Source: Saprospiraceae bacterium (GTDB taxonomy: Bacteria; Bacteroidota; Bacteroidia; Chitinophagales; Saprospiraceae). From it: 64,000 bases of DNA. The first letter of the stretch is position 1; every line of letters starts with the position of its first letter. Positions 9,369-17,831 of this stretch are shown piece by piece. The position numbers and the translations under genes were made by a program. The stretch spans positions 78,724-142,723 of the forward strand of contig JAJCYI010000139.1 of assembly GCA_029263015.1 (NCBI GenBank). The letters are read 5' to 3'. A model generated the notes under the pieces. The model saw only the letters and a list, made by a program, of their open reading frames with translations. It was not told the origin of the DNA and made no database searches.

Positions 9369-10529
9369 ATGACTAATTCATTATTTGTACTTGCGGTATT
9401 GTGCCTGATTGTTGTGCTTACTGAATGGCTTGTCCGCCGTACTTTTTTAAAGCATTTCGGAACTGCTTTATTGGTAATAATTATTACAGCAATAATTTCA
9501 AATATTGGAATTTTGCCTGCGGGGTCATCTGCAATTGATCCTGTACCTGTATATGATGGTATATTTTCTTACCTCGCACCGATTTCTATTTTTTGGCTGT
9601 TATTGCGGGTCAATTTAAGAGATGTATTAAAGGCGGGCCTGCCATTGGTCGCGTTATTTATTATTGGCTCTTTGGGAACGACATTCGGCGTTGTCCTTGG
9701 CATGGGTTTAATTAACGGTGAGGAGAACATAGGAGAAAATTACGCGGCAATAGGAGGTATGTTTGCTGGAACTTATACAGGAGGAAGTATCAATTTCAAT
9801 GCAGTAGCGCTGCATTATAATATAGTGAAAGAGGGTCTTTTGTATAGTGGTGCTGTTGCTGTGGATAATATCATAACCGCTATTTGGATGGTGGCGACAT
9901 TGGCCTTTCCACGTCTGCTTTCGCGTTTTTGGACGAAGAAAAAAACACTCGAAAATAAAAACAATGGACCTTTGACCGGTATTGAAGAAGATACTGAAAA
10001 CCTTCACCCAATTGATCTGGGAATGGTGTTGGCGATGGGGATCGGGGCACTTTACATTTCCAATATTTTGGCAGAAATGACTGCCGTCCCTTCCATCATT
10101 ATCATTACGGTTATCGCATTGGTTATTGCGCAAGTGCCCGCCGCGAAAAAGATAAAGGGGGCGCAGGTGCTCGGCATGTTTTCCGTTTATTTATTCCTGG
10201 CGGTGATCGGGGCATTTTGCGACGTGCAAGCATTAGGGCAATTGGGATCACTTGGGGTTGTATTGTTTGTCATGGCCACCACCGCAGTTGTGATCCACGG
10301 CCTTTTGACATATGGTGCTGCGCGGGTCATGAAAATGGATTTGGAGATGGCATCAGTTGTTTCACAGGCAAATATCGGTGGCGGTACATCGGCGTTGGCA
10401 TTGGCCCGAAGCCTCGGACGGCAAGACTTGGTACTGCCAGCTGTGCTGCTGGGCTCACTTGGAAATGCACTTGGAACATTTTTAGGATTTTGGTTGGCAG
10501 AACAAGTGTTGCCATGGATGGTGGGATAG
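9369..10529 (+). CDS. DUF819 family membrane protein (putative transporter)
   Basis: 387 residues from the ATG at 9369 (a TTG at 9351 overlaps the upstream stop and is less likely). About ten hydrophobic segments, with the family's GGMFAGTYTGGSINFNA region near 135-150 and a second related GGGTSALALARSLG region near 340, consistent with an inverted-repeat carrier fold. DUF819 (YjcL) proteins are predicted carriers of unknown substrate. Probably cotranscribed with the TlpA-like lipoprotein 14 bases upstream. No terminator hairpin right after the stop; instead a hexad word palindrome begins within a few bases. Confidence 0.88.
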   Translation: MTNSLFVLAVLCLIVVLTEWLVRRTFLKHFGTALLVIIITAIISNIGILPAGSSAIDPVPVYDGIFSYLAPISIFWLLLRVNLRDVLKAGLPLVALFIIGSLGTTFGVVLGMGLINGEENIGENYAAIGGMFAGTYTGGSINFNAVALHYNIVKEGLLYSGAVAVDNIITAIWMVATLAFPRLLSRFWTKKKTLENKNNGPLTGIEEDTENLHPIDLGMVLAMGIGALYISNILAEMTAVPSIIIITVIALVIAQVPAAKKIKGAQVLGMFSVYLFLAVIGAFCDVQALGQLGSLGVVLFVMATTAVVIHGLLTYGAARVMKMDLEMASVVSQANIGGGTSALALARSLGRQDLVLPAVLLGSLGNALGTFLGFWLAEQVLPWMVG

Positions 10530-10532
10530 GAG

Positions 10533-10866
10533 GAATTAAAATTAAAATTAAAATAGAAATGAAAATGAAATTCTCTACCGTGCACTTTTTTGAATTTTAC
10601 CAAATGTCGCCGATCGGACCGCCGCTTAGGCGATCCGACCGATCTTTGGAATAGATGGCCGCAGAAATAAACGGTGTATCCGTTCTAAATTGTTCGATCG
10701 GATCGGCTAGACGCCGGTCCGATCGGGCAGCGCCAAGTAATTTGTCAATTGAGTCTACTTGAATTGATTAAATTTAAAAAGTGTGCGGTAGAGAGAAATG
10801 AAAATGAAAAGACATGGATTTATTGTGAAATCTAAATCTCAACGGCGCCCTTTTCATTTTCATTTC
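10533..10866. repeat. Hexad word palindrome interrupted by a MITE-like element
   Basis: Left arm 10533-10570: six-base units TTAAAA x3, TAGAAA, TGAAAA, TGAAAT. Right arm 10852-10866 and onward: TTTTCA units. GAAATGAAAATGAAA occurs at 10556-10570 and again at 10795-10809, and its exact complement at 10852-10866. Without the intervening element the arms would form one hairpin. Confidence 0.6.
10571..10794. mobile_element. MITE-like element with terminal inverted repeats and two internal hairpins
   Basis: About 224 bases bounded by TCTCTACCG (10572-10580) and its complement CGGTAGAGA (10786-10794); the inverted similarity continues inward for about 19 bases (CACTTTTT after two mismatches). Inside are two hairpins of the GATCGGA family: 10614-10638 and 10695-10725 (12 of 13 paired, loop TAGAC). 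It is flanked by a 15-base direct repeat that could be a target duplication, though the flank is low complexity. No open frame of its own, so it would be non-autonomous. The stretch 10530-10913 holds nothing else. Confidence 0.55.
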
Positions 10867-10890
10867 AATTTTCATTAAGCCGCTCTTATG

Positions 10891-10898
10891 TATTTTTG
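10891..10898 (+). promoter_or_regulatory. Bacteroidota -7 box for the endonuclease I gene
   Basis: TATTTTTG followed by CC, a full match to TAnnTTTG, 15 bases before the ATG at 10914. Confidence 0.6.
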
Positions 10899-10913
10899 CC
10901 AAAAATTAACTTG

Positions 10914-11999
10914 ATGAGATATATCCTGCTTTTTTTCCTTTTCCCCTTTTTCGGAACCATCCTTAAAGCCCAGCACCAAGATGTCTTTCCCGGTGTGACC
11001 GGCGACGATTTGTTGGAGAATCTGGTCGATTCATACAAATCTAATATCCCCCTTGGGCAGGCCAGTGCAAGGGATACGTTGTTCGGAGTTGTGTACAATG
11101 AAAATGACAGCCTGACATGTGTTTATACAGGTTACAAAATATGGCTCGACCCTGCTGAAGATCCTACTGTGGAAGCATTTAGCAAAGGAGTCAACACGGA
11201 ACACACTTATCCAAAAAGCAATGGCGCAGGAGGTTTGGGGGAAGGCGACATGCATCACCTGTATGCTACGCGGGCAGAGGTGAACGGTGACAGGGGGAAC
11301 CTGCCCTTTGGCGAAATACCCGATAGCGAAACCCAATCCTGGTATTACCTCGATCAGGAACAGTCATCCATCCCTTCTTCTAACATTGACCTGTACAGCG
11401 AGCGGAGAGGTGGGTTTTTTGAGCCACCCGAAGCACACAAAGGCAATGTGGCCCGGGCCATGATGTACTTTTATACCATGTACAAAGAGGAGGCAGATTT
11501 GGCCAACCCCATTTTTTTTGAAACCCAGCGGCAAACTTTTTGCCAATGGCATTTCCTCGATCCAGTTGACCCGACAGAATGGAGTCGTACCTGGAAAATA
11601 GCAGAACACCAGAACGGCAAACCCAATCCCTTTGTGCTGGATTGTACTTTGCCAGAGCGATCCTATTGCGAGGATTTTGGGCAGAACTGTACCCCGAATG
11701 CCACATCTCAAATTGATGAAGGAATTCTTTTTTCGTTAAATACCATTACGCCAAACCCCATGCATGAGGGAGCGACTTTCTGTTATTCATTGGGTAGAAC
11801 AGGCGATGTGACTTTGGAAATTATTGACTTGAAAGGTGTAAAACTTTGCGCAATAAATATTGGCCAGCAAGCTGCTGGAGAGCATTCGTTTTATTGGAAA
11901 AATAAAAATGAGGTTGCAGTTGGTACAGTGATTTGTAGGCTTGTTTTAAAAATGAAAGACCGAGAATTGGTTGTCTCCAAAAAAGCAATAATTTATTAA
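10914..11999 (+). CDS. Secreted endonuclease I family protein with T9SS type A sorting domain
   Basis: 361 residues from ATG 10914; a TTG at 10896 lies inside the promoter box and is rejected. Residues 1-20 are a signal peptide ending AQ. The catalytic part, about 50-260, is Endonuclease_1 (PF04231): NTEHTYPKS followed by GEGDMHHLYATRAEVNGDRG, the DNA/RNA-cleaving metal-dependent core of EndA/Vvn. The last 80 residues (ITPNPMHEGATF ... VVSKKAIIY) have the beta-sandwich pattern of a type A T9SS sorting domain. So it is an exported or surface-bound non-specific nuclease, probably for nutrient acquisition from extracellular DNA. A 25-bp hairpin follows the stop. Confidence 0.92.
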   Translation: MRYILLFFLFPFFGTILKAQHQDVFPGVTGDDLLENLVDSYKSNIPLGQASARDTLFGVVYNENDSLTCVYTGYKIWLDPAEDPTVEAFSKGVNTEHTYPKSNGAGGLGEGDMHHLYATRAEVNGDRGNLPFGEIPDSETQSWYYLDQEQSSIPSSNIDLYSERRGGFFEPPEAHKGNVARAMMYFYTMYKEEADLANPIFFETQRQTFCQWHFLDPVDPTEWSRTWKIAEHQNGKPNPFVLDCTLPERSYCEDFGQNCTPNATSQIDEGILFSLNTITPNPMHEGATFCYSLGRTGDVTLEIIDLKGVKLCAINIGQQAAGEHSFYWKNKNEVAVGTVICRLVLKMKDRELVVSKKAIIY

Positions 12000-12018
12000 A
12001 GGGAGGGAAAAATCACGC

Positions 12019-12069
12019 ACCCCTTTCCAAAAGGGTGGGAATTAAATTCCCACCCTTTTGGAAAGGGGT
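12019..12069. terminator. Perfect 25-bp hairpin between convergent genes
   Basis: Arms 12019-12043 and 12045-12069 are exactly complementary with a one-base loop; the arm contains ACCCCTTTCC then AAAAGGGTGGG. It lies between the stops at 11999 (+) and 12079 (-), so it can end transcription from both sides. A TTTTTT run follows on the plus side. Confidence 0.75.
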
Positions 12070-12078
12070 CAACGTTTT

Positions 12079-13104
12079 TTATTTCAATTCAAAATTTCCT
12101 AAGCCAGATAAGTACCCTTTATTATAGATTTCAACATTGTACTTGCCTTTTTGGAAAGAGGTGTTTGGCTTCCAATTGAAACACAATTGTGTTTCGTCGT
12201 TGGCATAATCATATTCAGCTACTTGGGTAAAAGGTATCTGCTCGCCTGTGTTGTTATTGAAAATCTCACCGCTTCCGAGTTCCTCGACTGCCAATGTTTC
12301 TCCTGTTGGGTTGATGATGCGGATAAAAAATTCCTCATTGTCAGGCTTCACTATGTCGTTTACGATAGTAGTGAAACAGACCTTTAGTTGATCGGTTTTT
12401 TTAGCTGCTTTCTGGTCGGCGGTCTTGCCATTTTTCCGAACTTTCTGAGGGGTGATGCGCACTCCTTTTACCTGTACCACGGAACCAATTTCGACCGATT
12501 TGCTCAATCGTTCTTTGTCGTTGACCAGTTGTGCCTTGGCAATGGCAAGTTGTTCATTTTCGCCGAGCTTGGCCTGTAAAGAATAGTTCAGGCTGTCACG
12601 AGCATCTTTGAGCAAGCTGTTTTCTTGTGAAAGGAATTCTTGGTCTGCCCCCAACTGCTCAATATCGGCAATGAACCCCGCCAATCTTGCCTTCAGGTTC
12701 TTGATTTCAGCGCGGGCTGCGTCGTATTGACGTTTGTCGCGGAGCAGTCCTGAAATTTGGTTTTTCTGCGACTGGATCTCCATCTTTTGCTGGTCGATCA
12801 ATGCGTTGATCTGCTCATTGTCGCCTTTTAAGTTATCGAGTTCTGCGATGGCTCCATTGAATTTCTTTTCAAGTTCCGAGCGCAAGTTTTCTGCTTCCTG
12901 CAACTCAGCGACCTTTTGTTCGAGTGCCCGTGTAGCGCTCATGCTGTTATAGGTTAGCCATGCCACGACAACAAGCAATAAAAAACCAACCGCCACAATA
13001 ATGGGCTGCAAGTTGTTTTTTGGTTTTCTGGGCGGAATTTGAGATGTGCTTGGGATGGCCGATTGTTGTGCTCCGCTTTTTTTTGGATCATTAGTAGGAA
13101 TCAT
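12079..13104 (-). CDS. Single-pass membrane protein with long coiled coil, unknown function
   Basis: 341 residues. Residues 1-30 are Pro/Ser/Lys-rich and cytosolic; 31-52 form one transmembrane helix (VAVGFLLLVVVAWL); about 55-195 are a continuous coiled coil rich in Glu, Gln, Leu and Asn; and about 205-341 look like a beta-rich domain (VQVKGVRI, CFTTIVNDI, NPTGETLAVEELG). The C-terminal domain is likely periplasmic. No named family is recognised. It faces the endonuclease gene tail to tail and is divergent from the TPR protein at 13420. An envelope role is inferred only from topology. Confidence 0.75.
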   Translation of the reverse strand: MIPTNDPKKSGAQQSAIPSTSQIPPRKPKNNLQPIIVAVGFLLLVVVAWLTYNSMSATRALEQKVAELQEAENLRSELEKKFNGAIAELDNLKGDNEQINALIDQQKMEIQSQKNQISGLLRDKRQYDAARAEIKNLKARLAGFIADIEQLGADQEFLSQENSLLKDARDSLNYSLQAKLGENEQLAIAKAQLVNDKERLSKSVEIGSVVQVKGVRITPQKVRKNGKTADQKAAKKTDQLKVCFTTIVNDIVKPDNEEFFIRIINPTGETLAVEELGSGEIFNNNTGEQIPFTQVAEYDYANDETQLCFNWKPNTSFQKGKYNVEIYNKGYLSGLGNFELK

Positions 13105-13419
13105 AGATGTTTGTTTTAATTCTCCTGAACCGTAAACATTTGGGAATGCTGTTCAGAAGTGCCTGGTTTTTAAGTGATTAGCGGTTTCGGTTATGTAAAG
13201 GTGGCCGCTAAAAAGAATGTTCGATAAGGAGGGTTAAAGGTAATGGTTTTTTATGAACCCCTTTGTTTAGAGGTTTGAATAAATGTTTGAAATACAGTGT
13301 TTTATAAAACCACCTTCTTCGATACTTGAGGAATAAAATTATTTGAAAAATTAACTTCCTGGATAGCATCGCCGCTTTATTTCTTACTTTTGCCAACCTT
13401 TTTTCAAAACAACAATTCT
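13105..13419. other. Divergent intergenic region
   Basis: 315 bases between the coiled-coil gene and the TPR gene. Apart from the -7 box at 13385-13392 I see no repeat, hairpin or reading frame of note. Confidence 0.5.
13385..13392 (+). promoter_or_regulatory. Bacteroidota -7 box for the TPR membrane protein gene
   Basis: TACTTTTG followed by CC matches TAnnTTTG; the ATG at 13420 is 27 bases downstream. Confidence 0.55.
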
Positions 13420-14037
13420 ATGTTCACGATAAACATCTACCTGCGTTTTGCCTTGATTGGCTTGTGCCTTATTGGAGGCACGATCATGGCTTTTTTCCTT
13501 GGCTTTTGGTATTCCTTTCCTGTATTGCTTGCTGGCCTTGTTTTATTGGGTGGGTATGTCCTTCTGGGTACTGTACAATCCTCCGCTGTTTTTATGCAGG
13601 ACACCGATTTCATCGGTGCTGAAAAGCGCTTGGATCTCACTCTGAATCCAAAATGGCTTTATGTTTCCAACCGCGCTTATTACTATATAATGAAAGGAAC
13701 GATCGCCCAAGGGTTGGGGCGGAACGAAGAAGCAGAAAAATGGCTCAAATATGCACAAACCCTCAAGCTCCCTACGGACAACGAAAAGGCTGCCGTGCAA
13801 TTGCAATTGGCAGGTGCTGCTGCGCAAAAAGACCGCTGGAACCAGGTCAAATTGTACATCAAAGAAATAAAACAACTGAATGTGACCGAACAGACTCTCA
13901 AAGATCAGGTCAAACAATTTGAAAAAGCGATCAAGGACAGCGGACAGTTACGGGCTGCCCGCCGCATGGGCCAAATGCCAAAGGGTGGCATGCCGATGAA
14001 GCCAGGGGGCAAGCGCAGGAGGCCGAAGATGAAGTGA
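13420..14037 (+). CDS. Two-helix membrane protein with TPR-like helices
   Basis: 205 residues from ATG 13420 (a TTG at 13390 falls in the promoter box). Two hydrophobic helices at about 5-25 and 28-48 are followed by a soluble part with paired helices such as YIMKGTIAQGLGRNEEAEKWL and LAGAAAQKDRWNQVKLYIKEI, the spacing and small-residue pattern of tetratricopeptide repeats. The C-terminus is very basic and Gly/Met/Lys rich (PKGGMPMKPGGKRRRP), possibly lipid- or nucleic-acid-contacting. No named family recognised. It ends 51 bases from the convergent GH3 gene. Confidence 0.75.
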   Translation: MFTINIYLRFALIGLCLIGGTIMAFFLGFWYSFPVLLAGLVLLGGYVLLGTVQSSAVFMQDTDFIGAEKRLDLTLNPKWLYVSNRAYYYIMKGTIAQGLGRNEEAEKWLKYAQTLKLPTDNEKAAVQLQLAGAAAQKDRWNQVKLYIKEIKQLNVTEQTLKDQVKQFEKAIKDSGQLRAARRMGQMPKGGMPMKPGGKRRRPKMK

Positions 14038-14088
14038 GGGTTTTTGAGTGATGAGTGGGGCTTCTAAAGTTCAACCCCCTAATTCGCA

Positions 14089-16032
14089 TTATTTATATTT
14101 CAGGCCGAAGCCAAATTCAAATAGCGGTGCTTCACTATCGTAAGGAACATCTGTCTTTTGATTCCTGACAGCTTCCATTGATGAAGGCATCTCAAATGGT
14201 AATTTCCCTTTTGGTGCTGCATTGCCAAACAGTACCTCACAAACAGATTTATCACTTGCGCCAAAATCCGCAATCAGTACTTTAGACTTATCGGCAATTT
14301 CGGGAATGACAGCAGGACGGTCTAAATATATATCCACAATGGTCGGAACAGTATTTAGCAAATTCAAGATTTTATCCTTTACATTTCCTTTGAAATCTAA
14401 ATCTCCATGATGAAATCCTTTCGCAAATTGATTATTGGTCTCAACCGGATACCAAGGTGTATCTATTCTTATAATTGCTAAATCGGCTTCTTGTGGCGTT
14501 TTTACCAGAGTGGCATAATTTGCGACAATAGAGCTGTCCATATTTTCTACATAGACTTTCAGTTTGTTTTTTTCAAGAGGAAGCAAGCCGTCTTCATTTT
14601 TAAGCAAGGTCATTGCAATTTGCTGGCTGTTTTCACCAAGTTGGCGGGATTTTTCATTTCCAACTATTTCCCCGATTTTGCTTTCGTCCACAAATGGATT
14701 GTCAAAAAGCCCTAATTGAAATTTTTGCCTCAACAACCTTTTTATTGAAATATCAATGCGGTCTTCGGAGACCTTTCCTTCCTCGACCAGGCGGACAACC
14801 AATTCTGGACGATTTTCTCCACCAAATTGGTCACAACCTGCCTCTATTACTTTCATCACTCTTTCAGCTTCACTTAAATGCTCTGCCCCCCAGGCTCTTG
14901 CTGGCCAAACCACATCGGGTCCCAATGGGAGGTCTGTGATCAAGCCCCAATCTGTGCAGACCACCCCATCGTATTTATAGTGCCCGCGCAATAGATCTGT
15001 GATTATCTTCTTGTTGTAGGCCATCGCAACTTCTTCTCCTGTTTGACCTGTCGGCACGCCATAATAGGGCATAATTGCTGCAGTCCCAACCTCAAATGCA
15101 GCTTCAAATGGAATCAGGTGATAGTCGAAATTATCGCCAGGATAAACCTGACCTTTCTGAAATTCAAAATGTGGATCCAGCCCTTCCTTTTGAGGGCCTC
15201 CGCCTGGAAAATGTTTGGTCATACAAGCTATGCTTTCCTCAGTGAGTTCACCTCCCTGCATACCTTCGATATATGCTTTTACCAAGTTAGCGGTGAGTTG
15301 TGCATCTTCCCCGAAAGTTCCGCTAATCCTTGACCAGCGAGGCTCTGTAGCAAGGTCTATTTGTGGGTGCAATGCCTCCCGTATTCCAATGGCCAAATAT
15401 TCTTGGCGCACTATTTCGGCAAATTCTTTTACTAATTTTTCGTCCCCAATAGCTGCCAGCCCAAGTGTTTCACAAAACTGGGAAAACCCTTTGGCCGCTA
15501 AGGAAAAAATATTTTTACTGAAATGATGGCGCGGGTCAGAGGCTATGGTAATGGGAATTCCCAATCGGGTCTGCTCGGCGTACAGTTGCAATTTATTGTA
15601 CCATTTTGCAAATATTACCGGATCTCCAGGAATGCTCCAAATATTGAAATGAGCCATCTTAAGATTTGAAATATTATCAATGGCTGTAGGCATTCTTGCT
15701 GCGGGGCCGCTCCCCCCTTCTTTTTTTTCGAGCGAAGCATCTTCATTTACTGCTGCACCATTAATAAACATCATCCCTGCTTTTTCTTCCAGTGTCATTT
15801 GGCTGAGCAAATCTTCAATCCTTGCCTCAATAGGTTGATTGATATCTTCGTAAATGTCCAATTGGCCGTCACTGTTTAAATCTCGAAAGACTTTCCCGTC
15901 AATCTCGGATTTGATTTTAGTTTTTTCTAAAACTATTTGAGAGATTGCCTTTTTTTCAGTACCCACATTTGAATCCTGACAACTTACCATCAATAATAAA
16001 ATAAAGAATAATTGGATTTTTATAATTTTCAT
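14089..16032 (-). CDS. Glycoside hydrolase family 3 lipoprotein
   Basis: 647 residues. Lipoprotein signal 1-18 (LLLMVSC). Residues 51-63 read DLNSDGQLDIYED, a Ca-binding dockerin/EF-like loop. The GH3 N-terminal barrel follows (SQMTLEEKAGMM near 77-88; MTKHFPGGGP near 271-280; nucleophile Asp361 in VVCTDWG), then a shortened C-terminal domain with LLKNEDGLLPL. Similar enzymes hydrolyse beta-glucosides or xylosides. The usual SDW nucleophile triad reads TDW. The protein is shorter than typical 750-residue GH3 enzymes, lacking a fibronectin-type tail. Probably outer-membrane or periplasmic. No polysaccharide utilisation genes (SusC/SusD) are adjacent, so substrate is open. Confidence 0.88.
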   Translation of the reverse strand: MKIIKIQLFFILLLMVSCQDSNVGTEKKAISQIVLEKTKIKSEIDGKVFRDLNSDGQLDIYEDINQPIEARIEDLLSQMTLEEKAGMMFINGAAVNEDASLEKKEGGSGPAARMPTAIDNISNLKMAHFNIWSIPGDPVIFAKWYNKLQLYAEQTRLGIPITIASDPRHHFSKNIFSLAAKGFSQFCETLGLAAIGDEKLVKEFAEIVRQEYLAIGIREALHPQIDLATEPRWSRISGTFGEDAQLTANLVKAYIEGMQGGELTEESIACMTKHFPGGGPQKEGLDPHFEFQKGQVYPGDNFDYHLIPFEAAFEVGTAAIMPYYGVPTGQTGEEVAMAYNKKIITDLLRGHYKYDGVVCTDWGLITDLPLGPDVVWPARAWGAEHLSEAERVMKVIEAGCDQFGGENRPELVVRLVEEGKVSEDRIDISIKRLLRQKFQLGLFDNPFVDESKIGEIVGNEKSRQLGENSQQIAMTLLKNEDGLLPLEKNKLKVYVENMDSSIVANYATLVKTPQEADLAIIRIDTPWYPVETNNQFAKGFHHGDLDFKGNVKDKILNLLNTVPTIVDIYLDRPAVIPEIADKSKVLIADFGASDKSVCEVLFGNAAPKGKLPFEMPSSMEAVRNQKTDVPYDSEAPLFEFGFGLKYK

Positions 16033-16108
16033 GTGTTTGAATTATTGATTTAAAAATAAAGGATTTGATTTCCGTAAAACAACTATTGGTATCGCCATTG
16101 CCTTTGTC

Positions 16109-16136
16109 GTTGCAAGTTTGGCGCAGCGTAACTTAA
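16109..16136. repeat. REP-like short palindrome (GTTGCAAGTTTGGCGCAGCG type), copy 1
   Basis: GTTGCAAGTTTGGCGCAGCG followed by TAACTTAA. The same sequence with few changes occurs in reverse orientation at 35625-35656, and a partial copy near 35571-35587. It sits just past the stop of dacB. Confidence 0.5.
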
Positions 16137-16139
16137 CCT

Positions 16140-17495
16140 TCAATTCTCCATATACACCTGCCTTAGCACCCGCTCCATTTCTTTTTTAATAGTACCTGTT
16201 TTGGTCGTGAAATTATTGTGCATAAAGCTGAATATCAGTAGCTTGCCCTGGCTGGTGAGCAGGTAACCACTCAGGCAGTGGTTGTTGCGCAGGGTGCCTG
16301 TTTTTGCAAAAATATAAGGACTGCCCCCATTGCGGTAATATTTTTCAATGGTGCCCGACACACCTCCAGCCGGAAAGATATTCAACAGGCGTTGCCTTGG
16401 TATTTTCTTGTAAATTTTATCCAAAATGCCAACTAGGCTCCGCGGTGTTATCAAGTTGTACCTTGACAAGCCCGAGCCATCTACCCATTTTGGTTCGTCA
16501 GGCAAATCGGAGAGGAGCGAGTCAATTGAAAAATTGATTACTTGCTCGGTATTCATGTTTCCAAATTTTTGCCCAGAACAAAGCAGCATCAATTGTTCGG
16601 CAATGAAATTGTCGCTTTCCTGCATCATCAGCCGGTATAGGCTATCGGCTTTGAGGCTGTACAAAATACCTGCATCGGGTGGCGGCATCATCTTTTCATC
16701 CAACAAATGGACGGGGCGGTGCAACGTGTCCGATAATATTTTAATCAAAAATTCAGGCGTGGCACGGAAAGGGGCATGCCAGTCGAAATGGCCTCCCCCT
16801 GCTGCATAGTTGTTGTAATAAAACTGGTTATCGAATTCTGCCCTCCCTATGTAGTCATCATCTTGTAGGGATGATTCGTGGAAAAGGTAGTTTTCCAAGA
16901 AAGCAGGAGCCACTTTCATGCCCTCGGTGGTATCGTTTTGCACGAAATGAGCCGCATTGCCGTAAACCGGAAAAGGTGATTTTTCGGGCTGGTAGGAATA
17001 AGGATAGTCGCTCCACATCCATCCTTCTCCATAACGGGCGTCATTAAAATTGGCCGGACAGAAAAGCAGTGCTTCCGGCCTGTTTTTCAAAAAATCAAAT
17101 ACCTTATTGCTTTGGGTCAAATGTGGGTTGAGGAAAGAAGGATCGCCCGTGCCCCAAAAGATCATCAGATCGCCTTGCTTTTTGTATTGGATGGCAGGGA
17201 TGGAGTCCCCCAACAAATGCAGACTGGTGAAAAAAGTCAGGATTTTGGTGTTGGAGGCGGGCGTAAAATATTTATCCGAATTGTACTCGTAAATCATTTT
17301 CCCCTCCTCAGGATCGTACAATGCAAATCCTGTAAAACTCTTGCTGAAAATGCTAGAGCGCTCCAAATGCAGGTCAGATGCAGCTGTAAATGGAAGGGAT
17401 GTCATCGTTTGTTGCCGTTGCCTTTTCCTTTTTTGGGCAGTGGCTTCGCTGGGCAACAAAAGCAGGGTTACGATTAAAATAGCAAGAAACCTCAT
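16140..17495 (-). CDS. dacB: D-alanyl-D-alanine carboxypeptidase/endopeptidase (PBP4 type)
   Basis: 451 residues from the ATG at 17495, chosen because it gives a clean signal peptide (MRFLAILIVTLLLLPSEATA). An upstream in-frame start at 17612 would add 39 residues before it. All three penicillin-binding motifs of class C are present: SNTK at 81-84 with nucleophile Ser81, SDN at 294-296, and KTG at 398-400. Acts in the periplasm, trimming or cleaving peptidoglycan cross-links. The region between SxxK and SDN is long, as in PBP4. A -7-like TATCTTTC lies upstream at 17563-17570. Confidence 0.92.
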   Translation of the reverse strand: MRFLAILIVTLLLLPSEATAQKRKRQRQQTMTSLPFTAASDLHLERSSIFSKSFTGFALYDPEEGKMIYEYNSDKYFTPASNTKILTFFTSLHLLGDSIPAIQYKKQGDLMIFWGTGDPSFLNPHLTQSNKVFDFLKNRPEALLFCPANFNDARYGEGWMWSDYPYSYQPEKSPFPVYGNAAHFVQNDTTEGMKVAPAFLENYLFHESSLQDDDYIGRAEFDNQFYYNNYAAGGGHFDWHAPFRATPEFLIKILSDTLHRPVHLLDEKMMPPPDAGILYSLKADSLYRLMMQESDNFIAEQLMLLCSGQKFGNMNTEQVINFSIDSLLSDLPDEPKWVDGSGLSRYNLITPRSLVGILDKIYKKIPRQRLLNIFPAGGVSGTIEKYYRNGGSPYIFAKTGTLRNNHCLSGYLLTSQGKLLIFSFMHNNFTTKTGTIKKEMERVLRQVYMEN

Positions 17496-17831
17496 GGGTA
17501 GTGAATTAGGGACGGTTAAAAAAATCATGGCGGGCAATTGCCACTTCATGATGCTTTTTGCGGAAAGATAGGAAATGGTTTTTGGTTCTTTGTTTTTAAA
17601 ACTCCCAACCATTTCTGAGTATGACAGGAATTTATGGGAGTGTCCAAAAATGGACAGGGAATGTTCAACCTCGTACGAATAGGAGAAATAGAATGAACGT
17701 AAATATTGTATAAAAAACTGAAAACCAGTAATTTACACCTATGGCACACCCATTGATAAAACCAAAACGGATAAAAGATTGGAAGGAGTGGGGGTGGTTA
17801 TAACTGCGCCCGCTCTTACTTTTTTAAGAGG
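17496..17831. other. Intergenic region upstream of dacB
   Basis: 336 bases between lgt (upstream, same strand) and dacB. It holds a -7-like box TATCTTTC (minus strand, 17563-17570) and a small hairpin TGTCCA-aaaa-TGGACA at 17641-17656. No further gene is evident. Confidence 0.45.

Noticed and set aside
10217..10654. Plus-strand open frame over the DUF819 end and the MITE-like element.
   Set aside because: It is a frame-shadow of the transporter gene and ends in repeat DNA.
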